A stretch of DNA of 64,000 nucleotides from Candidatus Desulfovibrio trichonymphae (GTDB lineage: Bacteria > Desulfobacterota > Desulfovibrionia > Desulfovibrionales > Desulfovibrionaceae), in NCBI RefSeq assembly GCF_002355955.1, contig NZ_AP017368.1, positions 1,076,001-1,140,000 of the forward strand, given 5' to 3'. Shown one piece after another: positions 7,430 through 16,584 of the stretch. Position numbers and translations under genes: made by a program. The notes beneath the pieces are model-generated. The model did not search any database. It worked only from the letters and a program-made list of their open reading frames with translations, and was not told the origin of the DNA. The first letter of the stretch is position 1. Every line of letters begins with the position of its first letter.

Positions 7430-9871
7430 TCAAAACATCTGACGCATAAGGTCTTCACCGCCCTCGGAGGTCTTTGCCCCGGCGTCGTCAACCGCCGTCT
7501 GGACATCTGTGGCGGCAATTCCCTGTAAAGGCATGTCGGCGCGGTAGGCAAAACCGCCGGACATGACAATTCCCTCAGGCATGACAAAATCCTGCGCTGC
7601 ATACAAATCTTCCACTTTCGCGCGGTAATTGCGAAAAACGGGGGCCGCTGTACGACCGCCCTGTTCCTGACGTCCCAAAGACTGCAACTGGTCATAACCC
7701 ACGTAGACGCCGGTGACCAGGTAGGGCGTGAAACCCATAAACCAAGCGTCGTGCTCTTCGTTCGAGGTGCCGGTTTTGCCGGCGATGAAGCGGCCGTCTA
7801 TCCGCGCGCGGGTTCCCGTGCCGGCATTGACCACATTTTTGAGCAACGTAGCCATCATATAGGCATTCTGCGGGCTGATGGCCTGCCAGTGTTCCTCGTC
7901 CTGACGGTAAAGCACGCGGCCAGCCGTATCTTCAATGGAGGTGATGATTCTGGGGCGCACGCCCAAACCCTGATTGGCAAAAGCTGCATACGCCTGCGTA
8001 AGATTGAGGGGAGAAACGGCAACCGCGCCGAGACTTACGGCCAGTTCCTCAGGGAAATGGGGTTCCAGCCCGAGAGCCTTGGCCCGCTGTATCACATTGG
8101 CAACGCCCACCCGCTGGGCTATACGCACGGTGCAGGTGTTACGGGAAAACGCCAGCGCCTGATACAAGGGCAGCTCGCCTTTGTAGTCGTGCTCATAATT
8201 GGAGGGACGCCAAAATTTGTTTGTCCAAGGGTTGACATAGACAAACGGAGCGTCCAGCACAGTAGACGACGGGGTAAAACCGAAATCAAGCGCCGTGGAG
8301 TAGACCACGGGCTTGAAACTGGAACCGGGCTGGCGGCGCGATTGCGTGGCCCGGTTGAAATAGCTGTCACCAAAATTATAACCGCCGATAAGCGCCACAA
8401 CATCACCGCTTTGAGGCTCAAGAGAAGCCAGCGCTCCCTGCACGGCCGGCTCCTGCTGCAAGAGCAGAGGAACAGGCTTGTTTTTTTGCACTTCAGCCGG
8501 ATCATAGGGCCGTCCTTGCTTTTCCTTGCGGTCTCTGGCGTCGGTAGTGACAACAACCTGATCGGCTGCGGAAACCCAGATCAGATCACCCGGCTTGAGT
8601 GCCTGCCGTACGTCTTTGACAGGAGGGGCATACATGCCGGCCACCTTGGGGTTGGGTTTGCGCGCCCAAGACAGATTGGCAGCTGGAATGACGCCCGTAT
8701 AACCCTGCCCCAAGGCCACACGGGCTTCAGCGGTGCTCACGTCCGTCACAAGCGCCGTTACCCATGCCCCGCCCGCCAGATCAAGGGGTGCAAAAACGGT
8801 CTCTGCCAGAAAAACGCTCCGGCCTTGTTCGTCAAGTTGTCCCAGAGGACCACGCCAGCCCTGACGTTTGTCCAGTTCTTCCAAACCTTGGCGCAGAGCC
8901 TGTCCGGCGGCATCCTGATGGGTGGGCGCCATAGCCGTGCGCACGGTGAGGCCCGCTTCATACACATAATCTTCGCCGTATTTAAGTGTGTCCACCCCAA
9001 TGGCCTTAAGATTTTTTTCCGTAAAAAATTCAATGAGCAAACGCCGGACTTCTTCCATATACCACAGAGAGGCTCCGCCCATGCTTTCGGTCACGCTCCA
9101 GTACACCAAAGGTTCAACAGCGGCCTGCAGGTATTCTTCCGGCGTAATCCAGGCGAGATCCTGCAGACGGCCCAGGACATACATCTGACGATTTTTTGTC
9201 TCTTTGGGATGGCGAAAAGGATTATAGCTGCTGGGAGCCTTGGGCAGCCCTGCAATAACGGCGCTTTCCGCAAGGGTAATGTCAGCGGCGTGTTTGCCGA
9301 AATACGTGCGCGCCGCGGCCTCCACGCCATAGGCATGTTCGCCCAGATAAATCTGGTTCAGATAAATGCTCAGGATTTCATCTTTGGAAAGAATTTTTTC
9401 CAGCCTGCACGCCAGAAGGACTTCCTTGATCTTACGCGTGTATGTACGCTCTGAGGTAAGCAGGAGCTGTTTGATAGCCTGCTGCGTGATAGTGCTGCCT
9501 CCGTGTCCCTTTGTGCCGGTGCGAAAGTTGATCATCGCCGCCTGTACAATGGCCGTCGGGGCAACGCCGAAATGACGGTAAAAAGCGTCGTCCTCCGCAG
9601 CCAGAAAAGCCAGAGGCAAAAAACGCGACATCTCCGCAAGGCTGATGACATAACGCTTTTCGTGGGACAAAACGCCGAGCGTCGAGCCGTCACGGGCCAG
9701 AATCGTCGTGGCCTGCGGCGGGTTATAGTCCGCTATAGGGGTGATGTCGGGCAAATCACGCGAAGCCCAGTAAAAAAGCAGCGCCGCAACGCCGCAGCCA
9801 GCGCTCCCGCAGAACAGCAAAAGAAAAAAAAACCAACGCATGGCTTTCTTCCAAGAAAATTTGGATGACAT
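7430..9871 (-). CDS. Class A penicillin-binding protein (PBP1A type)
   Basis: This bifunctional peptidoglycan glycosyltransferase/transpeptidase is anchored by one N-terminal membrane segment (about residues 12-35). The GT51 domain shows EDDAFYRHFG, GHGGSTITQQAIKQLLL and LNQIYLGEHAYGVEAAA. The transpeptidase domain has the catalytic SSFK box (QPGSSFKPVVY), SRN and KTGT. An OB-like insert lies between the two domains, as in PBP1A. All catalytic motifs are present, so the gene appears functional and the cell keeps a peptidoglycan wall. The ATG at 9871 places the charged MSSKFSWKK directly before the membrane anchor. The 813-residue length is typical. Confidence 0.95.
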   Translation of the reverse strand: MSSKFSWKKAMRWFFFLLLFCGSAGCGVAALLFYWASRDLPDITPIADYNPPQATTILARDGSTLGVLSHEKRYVISLAEMSRFLPLAFLAAEDDAFYRHFGVAPTAIVQAAMINFRTGTKGHGGSTITQQAIKQLLLTSERTYTRKIKEVLLACRLEKILSKDEILSIYLNQIYLGEHAYGVEAAARTYFGKHAADITLAESAVIAGLPKAPSSYNPFRHPKETKNRQMYVLGRLQDLAWITPEEYLQAAVEPLVYWSVTESMGGASLWYMEEVRRLLIEFFTEKNLKAIGVDTLKYGEDYVYEAGLTVRTAMAPTHQDAAGQALRQGLEELDKRQGWRGPLGQLDEQGRSVFLAETVFAPLDLAGGAWVTALVTDVSTAEARVALGQGYTGVIPAANLSWARKPNPKVAGMYAPPVKDVRQALKPGDLIWVSAADQVVVTTDARDRKEKQGRPYDPAEVQKNKPVPLLLQQEPAVQGALASLEPQSGDVVALIGGYNFGDSYFNRATQSRRQPGSSFKPVVYSTALDFGFTPSSTVLDAPFVYVNPWTNKFWRPSNYEHDYKGELPLYQALAFSRNTCTVRIAQRVGVANVIQRAKALGLEPHFPEELAVSLGAVAVSPLNLTQAYAAFANQGLGVRPRIITSIEDTAGRVLYRQDEEHWQAISPQNAYMMATLLKNVVNAGTGTRARIDGRFIAGKTGTSNEEHDAWFMGFTPYLVTGVYVGYDQLQSLGRQEQGGRTAAPVFRNYRAKVEDLYAAQDFVMPEGIVMSGGFAYRADMPLQGIAATDVQTAVDDAGAKTSEGGEDLMRQMF

Positions 9872-9932
9872 GCCAAGCCGATACCCTTTTTTTACTTCGG
9901 CGTAAAGGGCGCAAAGCACGCACGCAAAACAT

Positions 9933-9966
9933 AAAAAAGTGGAAGGGAAACCCTTCCGCTTTTTTA
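9933..9966. terminator. Bidirectional rho-independent terminator
   Basis: A perfect 7-bp stem GGAAGGG/CCCTTCC (9941-9957) with an AAA loop is flanked by an A-run on one side and a T-run on the other. It can stop transcription in both directions. It lies just downstream of dsrC, so dsrC is probably transcribed separately from the penicillin-binding protein gene. Confidence 0.85.
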
Positions 9967-9988
9967 TGCAAAATATGCGTGCCCCGTA

Positions 9989-10306
9989 TTACACACAGCC
10001 TGTGGGCTTAGGCAACCCGGCCATTTTGCAGGCACCTTTGCCGGGGCCTGAGGGGAAAAGCTCGTAAACTTCTTTCAGTTTGTAGCCGGTATTTTTGGAA
10101 AGAATGCGCACCATCGGGGCAATACCGTTTTTCCTGTAGTAGTCCTGCAGGAAATCAAGAATTTTCTGATGATCAGCGTTGATTTCAACAATGCCTTCAG
10201 ATTCCTTCACATATTCCATCCATTCAGGGCACCAGTCGTCAAAGTGCAGCAAAAAGCCATCTTCATCAACTTCAAAGCTTTTACCTTTATAGGTGATCTC
10301 AGCCAT
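9989..10306 (-). CDS. dsrC: DsrC, sulfur-carrier partner of dissimilatory sulfite reductase
   Basis: The 105-residue protein matches DsrC/TusE. It ends with the flexible arm GPGKGACKMAGLPKPTGCV, which holds both conserved cysteines: the strictly conserved penultimate Cys and the one about ten residues before it. In sulfate reducers DsrC receives the sulfur of sulfite from DsrAB as a trisulfide, which is reduced by a membrane complex such as DsrMKJOP. AAGGAGG lies upstream of the ATG, and a strong terminator follows. As in other Desulfovibrio it stands apart from dsrAB. TusE lacks the first of the two cysteines, so true DsrC is the better name. Confidence 0.97.
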   Translation of the reverse strand: MAEITYKGKSFEVDEDGFLLHFDDWCPEWMEYVKESEGIVEINADHQKILDFLQDYYRKNGIAPMVRILSKNTGYKLKEVYELFPSGPGKGACKMAGLPKPTGCV

Positions 10307-10438
10307 GCGTGTCCTCCTTGGACTGAATTGCTACATCCGCAAAAGCGATATGCTCTTGCGCCAGGCCAGCCGCCTGCGCCGGTCGAATTCCTAAATTAAA
10401 AAACGCCGCTACGCACAAACACCCCGACGTTCGAGATC

Positions 10439-10467
10439 TTTATGCCACAAAAAAATACCGAAGGCAA
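10439..10467 (-). promoter_or_regulatory. Putative dsrC promoter
   Basis: On the minus strand TTGCCT (10462-10467) is followed after 17 bp by CATAAA (10439-10444). This leaves a leader of about 130 nt before dsrC. The match is moderate and is based on motif spacing only. No other feature is visible between dsrC and the transposase relic. Confidence 0.3.
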
Positions 10468-10491
10468 GTACCGCCCCTCTTTTTTATGGCT

Positions 10492-10653
10492 CTAGACCAT
10501 CATGTTTTTGGCGACCAACCCTTTGAGGCTACAGATAAGCTGCTCCAGCAGCTGATCGTATCGCCACCCACACTCTTCCAGATGCAGTTCAAAGTTCCGT
10601 TTCATACCATTATACTTTGAAAGACGACTGCAGGAAACAACAGTACAACGCTT
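10492..10653 (-). pseudogene. C-terminal fragment of an ISXO2/IS1595-type transposase
   Basis: The frame reads SKYNGMKRNFELHLEECGWRYD and resembles the end of IS1595-group transposases, where an SKYNG box is followed by a HLKECEWRFN-like motif. Only about 50 residues remain, with no catalytic DDE part and no visible inverted repeats. The fragment abuts the 3' end of the dead peroxidase gene. The family call rests on motif memory. Confidence 0.5.
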
Positions 10654-10693
10654 GATTTGGCAAGTGAGAGGCGGTTGTGTATGAAGCCGGGCG

Positions 10694-11579
10694 CTATTTT
10701 CCCAGTTCCTCCAGCAAGTCCTGCGACGGCCCAAAAAACAGGGTTCCTGTCACGGCTGTGCTGAAATCAAGCAGTCTGTCGGTATTGCCAGCCGGGTCGC
10801 CGATAAACATGTTCTCCAACATTTTGCGCGTGGTGCTGAACGTGCCGGCATAGCCGATAAAATATGTGCCGATTCTCCTCTGGAAATGGTTGGCGAACGG
10901 CATGGTTGTGCGCACGATTTTCAGTTCATTGCCACCCGTGTCCGAGTCGTTCTCGTCCAGTTCCCGATCGTCAAATTTTCTACAGCCTATGGCTTTCTCC
11001 TGTTCCTCTGTGGACAAGGCTTCCCAGGCGCGCATATCATGGAGGTATTCTGCACAAAAACATAGCTGCCGCCTTTAAAAACGGCGTCGCCGTCGCCTAT
11101 GACCGCGAAAGCCGCAGCCTTTCCCTCATCCGGATTTTCCGTCCCATCTACAAATCCTAATGATGGCGCGTCCGTCGAAATATCGGAAGCCGTGCACCCA
11201 GGATATGTCACATCGCGCAGGGTTTGGCTAATACCCGCCGCAAGTTCATAGCATGCGCTCATTTTTGCGACGCGTATGTGAAAAAAAAATCTCCAGGCGT
11301 GGAAACAGCAACGTATTTTGCCCCTCTAATTTCCTGCAAAACTTCAAGCTCTGCCGGTCTGGGCTGTTCCAGGAAAAGCATCCCCCAAGCATCTGCGCCG
11401 AAGCCCATGACGCAACTTGCGTTCAGTGCGGAGAATTTGTTGCGCATGCTCCGCACGAGGGCGGGCAGCTCTCCGCACAGGCTTTTGACTTTTTCCTGTG
11501 CGTCGTTTGTCTCCACGAGCCCCAGCACCATAAATACAGCGTTTTCTCCAGGATTTTAAGTAACGTCCTACGTTTTCAT
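10694..11579 (-). pseudogene. Dyp-type heme peroxidase, inactivated
   Basis: Three frames together give a YfeX-like peroxidase, including SLGFVDGTENPDEGKA (the GxxDG heme motif), GGSYVFVQ, the MRAWEALSTEEQEKAIG segment and IGTYFIGYAG. From the ATG at 11579 the first codons read MKT-stop-DVT-stop-NPGENAVF, i.e. TAG and TAA codons that look like former CAG and CAA. A run of nine A (11281-11289) is one base short of keeping the frame: one more base would give GDFFFHIRVAKMSACYEL. A second single-base loss near 11045 breaks VQ(K)YLHDMRAW. Four independent lesions make this a real pseudogene rather than a sequencing slip. Confidence 0.9.
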
Positions 11580-11606
11580 TTTTCCCCTTTTTTATGGAGG
11601 TTGATG

Positions 11607-12392
11607 TCACTTTCCGTTGCGGAAGGCATGGCTGAAATCTTCCGCGTACAGGCGCGACGGCGCTCCTGTTTTTCCTTCTGCGGGCAGCACCAGAACGATT
11701 GTCTGCGATTCAATATTATGTTCGGCGATGCACGCGGCCATGTTTTCCACATCTGTCCAGATGAGCTTTTCTTCCGGCTGGCTTACGCGGTGCGCGCACA
11801 ACACGGGCGTTTCCCGCGGCAGCGCGCGTGAGAGCTCATGGCCCAGATTTTCTGCCGCGCGGCCGGCAAGATAGATAGCCATGGAGGTCTCGAAGGTAGC
11901 CAGCTTGTGCATGCGCTCGTTGTCCGGCATAGGGATGCGTCCTTCCATGCGGCTGATGACAAGAGTTTGCGTGATTTCCGGCACGGTAAAGGTTATACCG
12001 ACCGCTGCAGCGGCGGCGCAGGCCGCCGTAACGCCTGGGATGACCCGCCAGGGTATGCCTTCCTGATCAAGCAGTTCCGCCTGTTCCCGTAACGCGCCGT
12101 AAAGCGATGGGTCGCCCGTGTGCACGCGCGCCACGTTTTGCCCGGCGAGCGCCGCTTCACGCACAAGGGCGTGGTTTTGCCAGAGTGTCAGCGGCACGGA
12201 ATTCACAAGACGCGCGGATGCTCCGGCGCAGGCCACAACAGCCAGCGGCACAAGGGAACCCGCATAGAGCACAAGACCGGCGTCTTCAATGGCCTTGCGG
12301 CCTCTGACGGTCAGAAGTTCCGGATCGCCTGGGCCCGCTCCCACAAAGGAGACGAGACCGGGGCCGGGCTGCTTCTTGTTCTGTCTAGCCAT
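11607..12392 (-). CDS. cbiF: Cobalt-precorrin-4 C11-methyltransferase
   Basis: CbiF/CobM adds a methyl group at C11 of the corrin ring from S-adenosylmethionine. The tetrapyrrole methylase fold is clear: VSFVGAGPGDPELLTVRG at the start, VRVHTGDPSLYGA-type sequence (residues 85-97), VIPGVTAACAAAAA, and the TFTVPEITQTLVISRMEGR segment typical of this step. The start at 12392 (MARQNKK) is chosen over one at 12470, which would overlap cbiET and add an unrelated leader. The 261-residue length is normal. It is the last gene of the cbiD-cbiET-cbiF operon. Confidence 0.95.
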   Translation of the reverse strand: MARQNKKQPGPGLVSFVGAGPGDPELLTVRGRKAIEDAGLVLYAGSLVPLAVVACAGASARLVNSVPLTLWQNHALVREAALAGQNVARVHTGDPSLYGALREQAELLDQEGIPWRVIPGVTAACAAAAAVGITFTVPEITQTLVISRMEGRIPMPDNERMHKLATFETSMAIYLAGRAAENLGHELSRALPRETPVLCAHRVSQPEEKLIWTDVENMAACIAEHNIESQTIVLVLPAEGKTGAPSRLYAEDFSHAFRNGK

Positions 12393-12441
12393 GCGTGGTT
12401 CAATCTCTAACAGGTTGCGGCAACAGCATATTATATCGCGA

Positions 12442-13815
12442 TCAGGCCGGCTTTTGTGCAGCCAGCACAAAAACCGGATTTAATGCCGCCAGATGAACGT
12501 CGCTGCCCAAAGGACGGGCCTCCGCAGCCTGTATGGAAACGATTACCACAGGCCAGCCCAGGCTGTCAAAAAAATCGCGGCACAAGTGCAGTGTGTTCAG
12601 CAAGGCGCAGTTAACGGCAATGCGGCCGCCCGGCGGCAGACGGAGACTTGCGTGGTGCAGAATGTCCCTGCCTTGTTCACCGGAAAGCCCGCCGCCGATA
12701 AAAACGCGCTGCGGATCGGGCAAGGCGGCGAGGCACTGCGGCGCCTCGCCGAGATGCACATCCACTGTCGCCGCGCCGAAACGTCGTCGATTTTCCTCAA
12801 TGCAAACGGCCCGCTCCGGCTTTTTTTCCACTGCCGTCACGCGGCCCTGATGAGCCAACGCGGCTGCCTCCAGAGCCATGGCGCCGGAACCGGAGCCCAA
12901 GTCCCAGACGGCGTGCGCCGGTTCGATGCGCAGTAAAGCAAGGGCCGCCGCGCGCACGGGCGCTTTGGTGACAAGGCTACTCTCCGCCGCGAGGTCCTGT
13001 GCGTTCAACCCGAGACAGGGCCGGCGCGCCTTGCCCACGGGCGTCAGAACAAGTGTGCATGCCGGGCCGAAATGCATGCCAGCCGCTTTGTCAAGACTCA
13101 CATGCGTCGCCGTTTCGTCAGGCGTGTTCAGGTTTTCAAAAATATGCGCGAAAAACCAGTCTACTCCGCGATCAAGCAAATGCCGAGCCAGCGCGTCCGG
13201 GCGCGTATGCCCGTCCGTCAGCACAAACAGCGGCGCGTCTGCGCCTGTGGCCGCGTTGAGCGGGGCCATGTCATCACGGCCGTGCAGGGACAGGCAGACA
13301 ACATTGTGCGAGGGCAGGCCTAGACGGGCGCAGGCAAGCTGCAGGCAACTCACCGCAGGGAGAATGCGCACGACATCCGCACCGAGGCGGCGGACAAGGC
13401 TTGCGCCTATGCCGAAGAAAAGCGGGTCGCCGTCGGCCGCGACGAGCACGCGCTTGCCCGCGGCGTGCAGTTGCTCAATGCGGGCGAGAACAGGATCAAG
13501 CGGGCAGACAAGCTGCAGGGTATTTTCAGCTTCCGGGGCAATGGCCGCCAGCAGCGCGTGCCCCGCGCACAGCACATCGGCCTCGTTCAGCAGAGCGCGT
13601 TGCTGCAGCGTCAGATCGACGCAGCCGCTTGCAATGCCCATGACCGTGACAGGCGCAGATTTTTGCGTTGCAGATTCAAAAACAACGAGAGATTGCAACA
13701 TTTCCGATATAGGCGGCCATTCGTCGGGTTTTTCCGCCTGATCTTTGCCCTTGGCCGGTCGCGCTGACATTGGCGTCATGCCCGGCAGCATGGCCTGCGT
13801 TTTTACGCCGCGCAT
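12442..13815 (-). CDS. cbiET: Cobalt-precorrin-7 C5-methyltransferase / precorrin-8 C15-methyltransferase (decarboxylating), fused CbiET
   Basis: The protein is the bifunctional CbiE-CbiT fusion. The CbiE part (about residues 57-250) has VTVMGIASG, the ADGDPLFFGIGASL loop and a long AVSCLQLACARLGLP stretch. The CbiT part (about 265-457) is a class I methyltransferase with VWDLGSGSGAMALEAA and PQRVFIGGG. The ATG at 13815 overlaps the end of cbiD by 13 nt and has AGGG upstream, which fits coupling. This gives an unusual polar leader of some 55 residues; internal ATGs, such as MSARPAK, are possible true starts. Confidence 0.95.
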   Translation of the reverse strand: MRGVKTQAMLPGMTPMSARPAKGKDQAEKPDEWPPISEMLQSLVVFESATQKSAPVTVMGIASGCVDLTLQQRALLNEADVLCAGHALLAAIAPEAENTLQLVCPLDPVLARIEQLHAAGKRVLVAADGDPLFFGIGASLVRRLGADVVRILPAVSCLQLACARLGLPSHNVVCLSLHGRDDMAPLNAATGADAPLFVLTDGHTRPDALARHLLDRGVDWFFAHIFENLNTPDETATHVSLDKAAGMHFGPACTLVLTPVGKARRPCLGLNAQDLAAESSLVTKAPVRAAALALLRIEPAHAVWDLGSGSGAMALEAAALAHQGRVTAVEKKPERAVCIEENRRRFGAATVDVHLGEAPQCLAALPDPQRVFIGGGLSGEQGRDILHHASLRLPPGGRIAVNCALLNTLHLCRDFFDSLGWPVVIVSIQAAEARPLGSDVHLAALNPVFVLAAQKPA

Positions 13816-14996
13816 AGTGCCCTGCCGTCAGTATGAAAAAGGTGCAGCCGCACAGGACGTCCGGCAAAACGTTCTGCTTTTTCAGCGGCAAGAGACATAA
13901 CCCGCGCAATGACTTGCGACCCGGCCGCGTCGGTGAGCAAAAGTTCAAGCGCCTGGGCGGCGGTGGTGCAGTGATCTACGGCACCGGCGCAGTCTGCGCC
14001 GGCGTATGAGCACAGACGGACAAGTTCGTTCAAGCCGGGTTTGCCCTCGCACGCATGGGTGTATGATATGCCTTGAGAAAGTTTGAGGAGCTTGCCGAAA
14101 AAGCAGCCCCAGATAATTTTTTTAAAAGGCATGGCCCCGGCCGATTTTAAGGAGAATTCCACAAAATCGGCAGCCTGTATAAAAGCCTGCGGCGTAAGAT
14201 CAGGGTATGCCGCCATGAGCAGTTTTTCTGAACGCCGGCCGGTGGAAAAACACAGGGCATCGCAGCCTGAGGCGTGCGCCACGGCAAGTCCATGGGTAAT
14301 GGCGACCTGCCAAGCGGAGTTGCTGAAAGGGCGCACCGTTCCCTGCGTACCCAGAATGGAAATGCCGCCCACGATGCCTAGACGCAGGTTAAGAGTGTGC
14401 CTTGCAAGCTCTTCTCCTTGCGGCACGCTGACGATAACGGTCAGAGGCGGGCATGGCCCGCGGCGGCGAGTGGTTTGCGCCGCGTGCAGACCGAGGGCAA
14501 AACGCAGTTGTTCTCTGGGCGTTGGGTTGATAGCGGCTTCTCCCGGCGGCACAGGCAGGCCGGGCAATGTAACGCGGCCAACGCCGGGACCACCTGCAAT
14601 ATGTATAAAATGGTCGTCTTCCGGGGTGATATATTGTCGTGATGTGTCGTGGTGCAGCGTCACGTCCGCCGTGATGAGCGCTCCAGACGTGACGTCCGGG
14701 TCGTCCCCTCCGTCTTTGCGCACGGCAGCGCGGGCTGTCTGTAACGCGCCGGGAGGTTTTTCCCCTGATTCGAAGAGAAGTCTGGCGCAGCTTTCCACCG
14801 GCAATGTCGCAAAGCCTGCGCAGCAACGTCCTGCAAACAACGGCGCACGGCATTTTTCCGGAGGAAGAAATGGCGGAAGGGGAACGCTGACGCTGGTTGG
14901 CGCGTGTCCTTCACGCAGCAGGGTCAGCGCGGCCAAGGCAGCGCCGGCTGCCGCTGTGCCGGTGGTGAAGCCCTCGCGCAACACGGCGGGCTTCAT
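13803..14996 (-). CDS. cbiD: Cobalt-precorrin-5B C1-methyltransferase
   Basis: CbiD methylates C1 in the anaerobic cobalamin pathway. The start LREGFTTGTAAAGAA is the family signature. Further hallmarks are GDDPDVTSGA, GGPGVGRVT, INPTPREQ, LGIVGGISILGTQGTV and CFSTGRRSEKL. The 397 residues agree with the family. The ATG at 14996 follows AGGAGGA at good distance, and it overlaps the stop of the broken upstream gene (ATGA), so cbiD was originally translationally coupled to that gene. A second strong sign of an anaerobic pathway is the fused CbiET downstream. Confidence 0.96.
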   Translation of the reverse strand: MKPAVLREGFTTGTAAAGAALAALTLLREGHAPTSVSVPLPPFLPPEKCRAPLFAGRCCAGFATLPVESCARLLFESGEKPPGALQTARAAVRKDGGDDPDVTSGALITADVTLHHDTSRQYITPEDDHFIHIAGGPGVGRVTLPGLPVPPGEAAINPTPREQLRFALGLHAAQTTRRRGPCPPLTVIVSVPQGEELARHTLNLRLGIVGGISILGTQGTVRPFSNSAWQVAITHGLAVAHASGCDALCFSTGRRSEKLLMAAYPDLTPQAFIQAADFVEFSLKSAGAMPFKKIIWGCFFGKLLKLSQGISYTHACEGKPGLNELVRLCSYAGADCAGAVDHCTTAAQALELLLTDAAGSQVIARVMSLAAEKAERFAGRPVRLHLFHTDGRALCAA

Positions 14997-15458
14997 GTGT
15001 ATTCCTCCTGCAGCCACACCCGCCCTCTATCCACCAGAATCACAGCTCCGCTCACAGCCGCTATGTGGTCTGCGCCGTTGTCATAACAGCCGCACGTCCA
15101 GCGGAGAACCGTCAGACTGCATAATGAAAAAATCGCGGCGCCCGCCTGTGCGGACAAGCGACAGCGCTCCTGAACCGCAAGTATTTTCAAGGCAGCTTGT
15201 TTGCGTATTGTGCATATGAACAAGGGGCAGCATATCAAGACGGCCCTGGCATTCCCGCCAGCACACAATGCCGGCGGCAGGGCAGTCGTTCATCGCCGGG
15301 TTTTTGCGCAGTTGCGCCGTCGACCGGCGTTGCCACAGGGCAAGGGGCAGTTGCAGGTGCGGCGTCACCTGCCCCAGCGGGGTTCGGCGTCCTGCGCTGT
15401 CAGACAAAGGATGGTGGAGCCGCCACGGCTCCATTTTGAAAAAACCAAGCGCGGGCAT
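14993..15458 (-). pseudogene. Broken DapF-fold (epimerase-like) gene upstream of cbiD
   Basis: One frame reads ENTCGSGALSLV, then GGRRDFFIMQSDGSPLDVRL, and stops. Another frame continues LYDNGADHIAAVSGAVILVD and ends RGRVWLQEEYT. Removing one T near 15082 joins them without a gap. The CGSGA box followed by a beta-rich C-terminus resembles the diaminopimelate-epimerase fold, but I cannot name the substrate. The N-terminal half seems missing, as DapF-like proteins run to about 270 residues. Its stop overlaps the cbiD ATG, so it was once the first gene of the cobalamin operon. Confidence 0.55.
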
Positions 15459-15567
15459 GGCAATACTTCAATAGTATATTTGCGTGGAAGTCAACATGGC
15501 AAACACGACGAGAGTTTCACTTTTGTGATGTTTTTTGATATTTTTATCAAGTAAAAACAATTAATTA

Positions 15568-15600
15568 CTAGTATCTAATTATTAAAATTTCTGGCATTAT
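15568..15600. repeat. Likely terminal repeat of the IS630-like element
   Basis: The segment starting CTAGTATCTAATT lies just past the 3' end of the dead transposase. Its first 24 bases match 29017-29040, beside the second transposase relic, at 19 positions. All five differences are transitions. That second copy lies at the 5' side of a gene on the opposite strand, which is what a terminal inverted repeat would give. Confidence 0.5.
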
Positions 15601-16376
15601 TTTCAAGCTGACTATCCTTGACCTCACGCTTTTGCCATACAAAAGACTTTGCGGTTTCGTTGTAGCAAGTTCTTCCGTGCCCCTGAAGCCCTTTCTGCGC
15701 AAAGACTTCCGGGACAAAATATCGAACCGTATTTCCACCATGTTGAGCCGTCTTGCGCCTGTCGGCGCGTGGGGATGTTACTTTCCTGCTTATATGCCCA
15801 CTCGCTGCTTCCAAAGCTGTAAGGAGGCTTATTGTCCCGTTACGTCTGTGTACGTGCCCTTCACGTCCTTGAACCAGTTTCTTCAGCAGCTTGCGGGCAA
15901 GGCGGATTCGTTCCATGCGCAACAGCTTCCATACACTGTGCTTTGCCAGTCCCAATTCTTGCGCCAAAAGCGCTCCGTCCCACTGCCCGGATCCTTCCGG
16001 CGGTTCTTGTTCAAACTTTTCCAGGACAGCCTTTTTGAAGGCCGAATTCAAATGCGTTGGACGTCCCGTTCGCGGCTTGTCCATAAGGCCGTGTAAGCCT
16101 GACTCAATAAATCGTCCTTTCCAGCGCATTACTGTGTAGCTGCACTGGTATGGGACGCTTTACGATGCTTTGTACTGTCTCTCCCGCCATGCAGGCCAGG
16201 ACTATCCGAGTTCTCTGAACCGTGCCGGATGGTGTTGGCCGACGCGTCGCAAGTTCTTCAAGGCGTACCAGAGTGTCCGCATCACAAGGAATCAACCGGA
16301 AAACTTTTTCAAGCATGAATATCATAATAAGAGGTCCAGAGTTCCATACTACAAACACTAAAAAACGCTTTGACAC
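15575..16376 (-). pseudogene. IS630-family transposase, inactivated (copy 1)
   Basis: The first frame holds the N-terminal helix-turn-helix part (ADTLVRLEELATRR, QRTRIVLACMAGETVQSIVKR). A frameshift near 16130 moves the reading to MRWKGRFIESGLHGLMDKPR and GRPTHLN, typical of IS630. It continues through LLAQELGLAKHSVWKLLR. Part of the catalytic domain is then missing: the frame jumps to NGTISLLTALEAASGHIS, which belongs near the middle of the DDE domain, and afterwards loses similarity. The element cannot move by itself. Confidence 0.8.
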
Positions 16377-16584
16377 GCCTATAACCAGCGAATGTTGCCA
16401 GTTCGCCTGTAAACAATGCCGTGACCTGAACTGTCAAAAAAAGCGCAGAAAATTCCCCCAAGACTGAGCAGAAAAAAGGCTTGCATTCGAGAGCTTGTTG
16501 AATTATTAGTTTTCCTGTCGGAATAATAATATTTATGGTCTGTTTTGTAATCAACGTCAAAATTTGAAAAAGGGAGACAGTATC

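Noticed and set aside
7751..9454. Open plus-strand frame of 567 codons
   Set aside because: It lies wholly opposite the penicillin-binding protein gene, which has all catalytic motifs. It has no family signature and no ribosome site.
14083..15219. Open plus-strand frame of 378 codons
   Set aside because: It is the complement of cbiD and the relic upstream. Its composition (many Arg, Ser, Pro) is typical of a mirror frame in GC-rich DNA.
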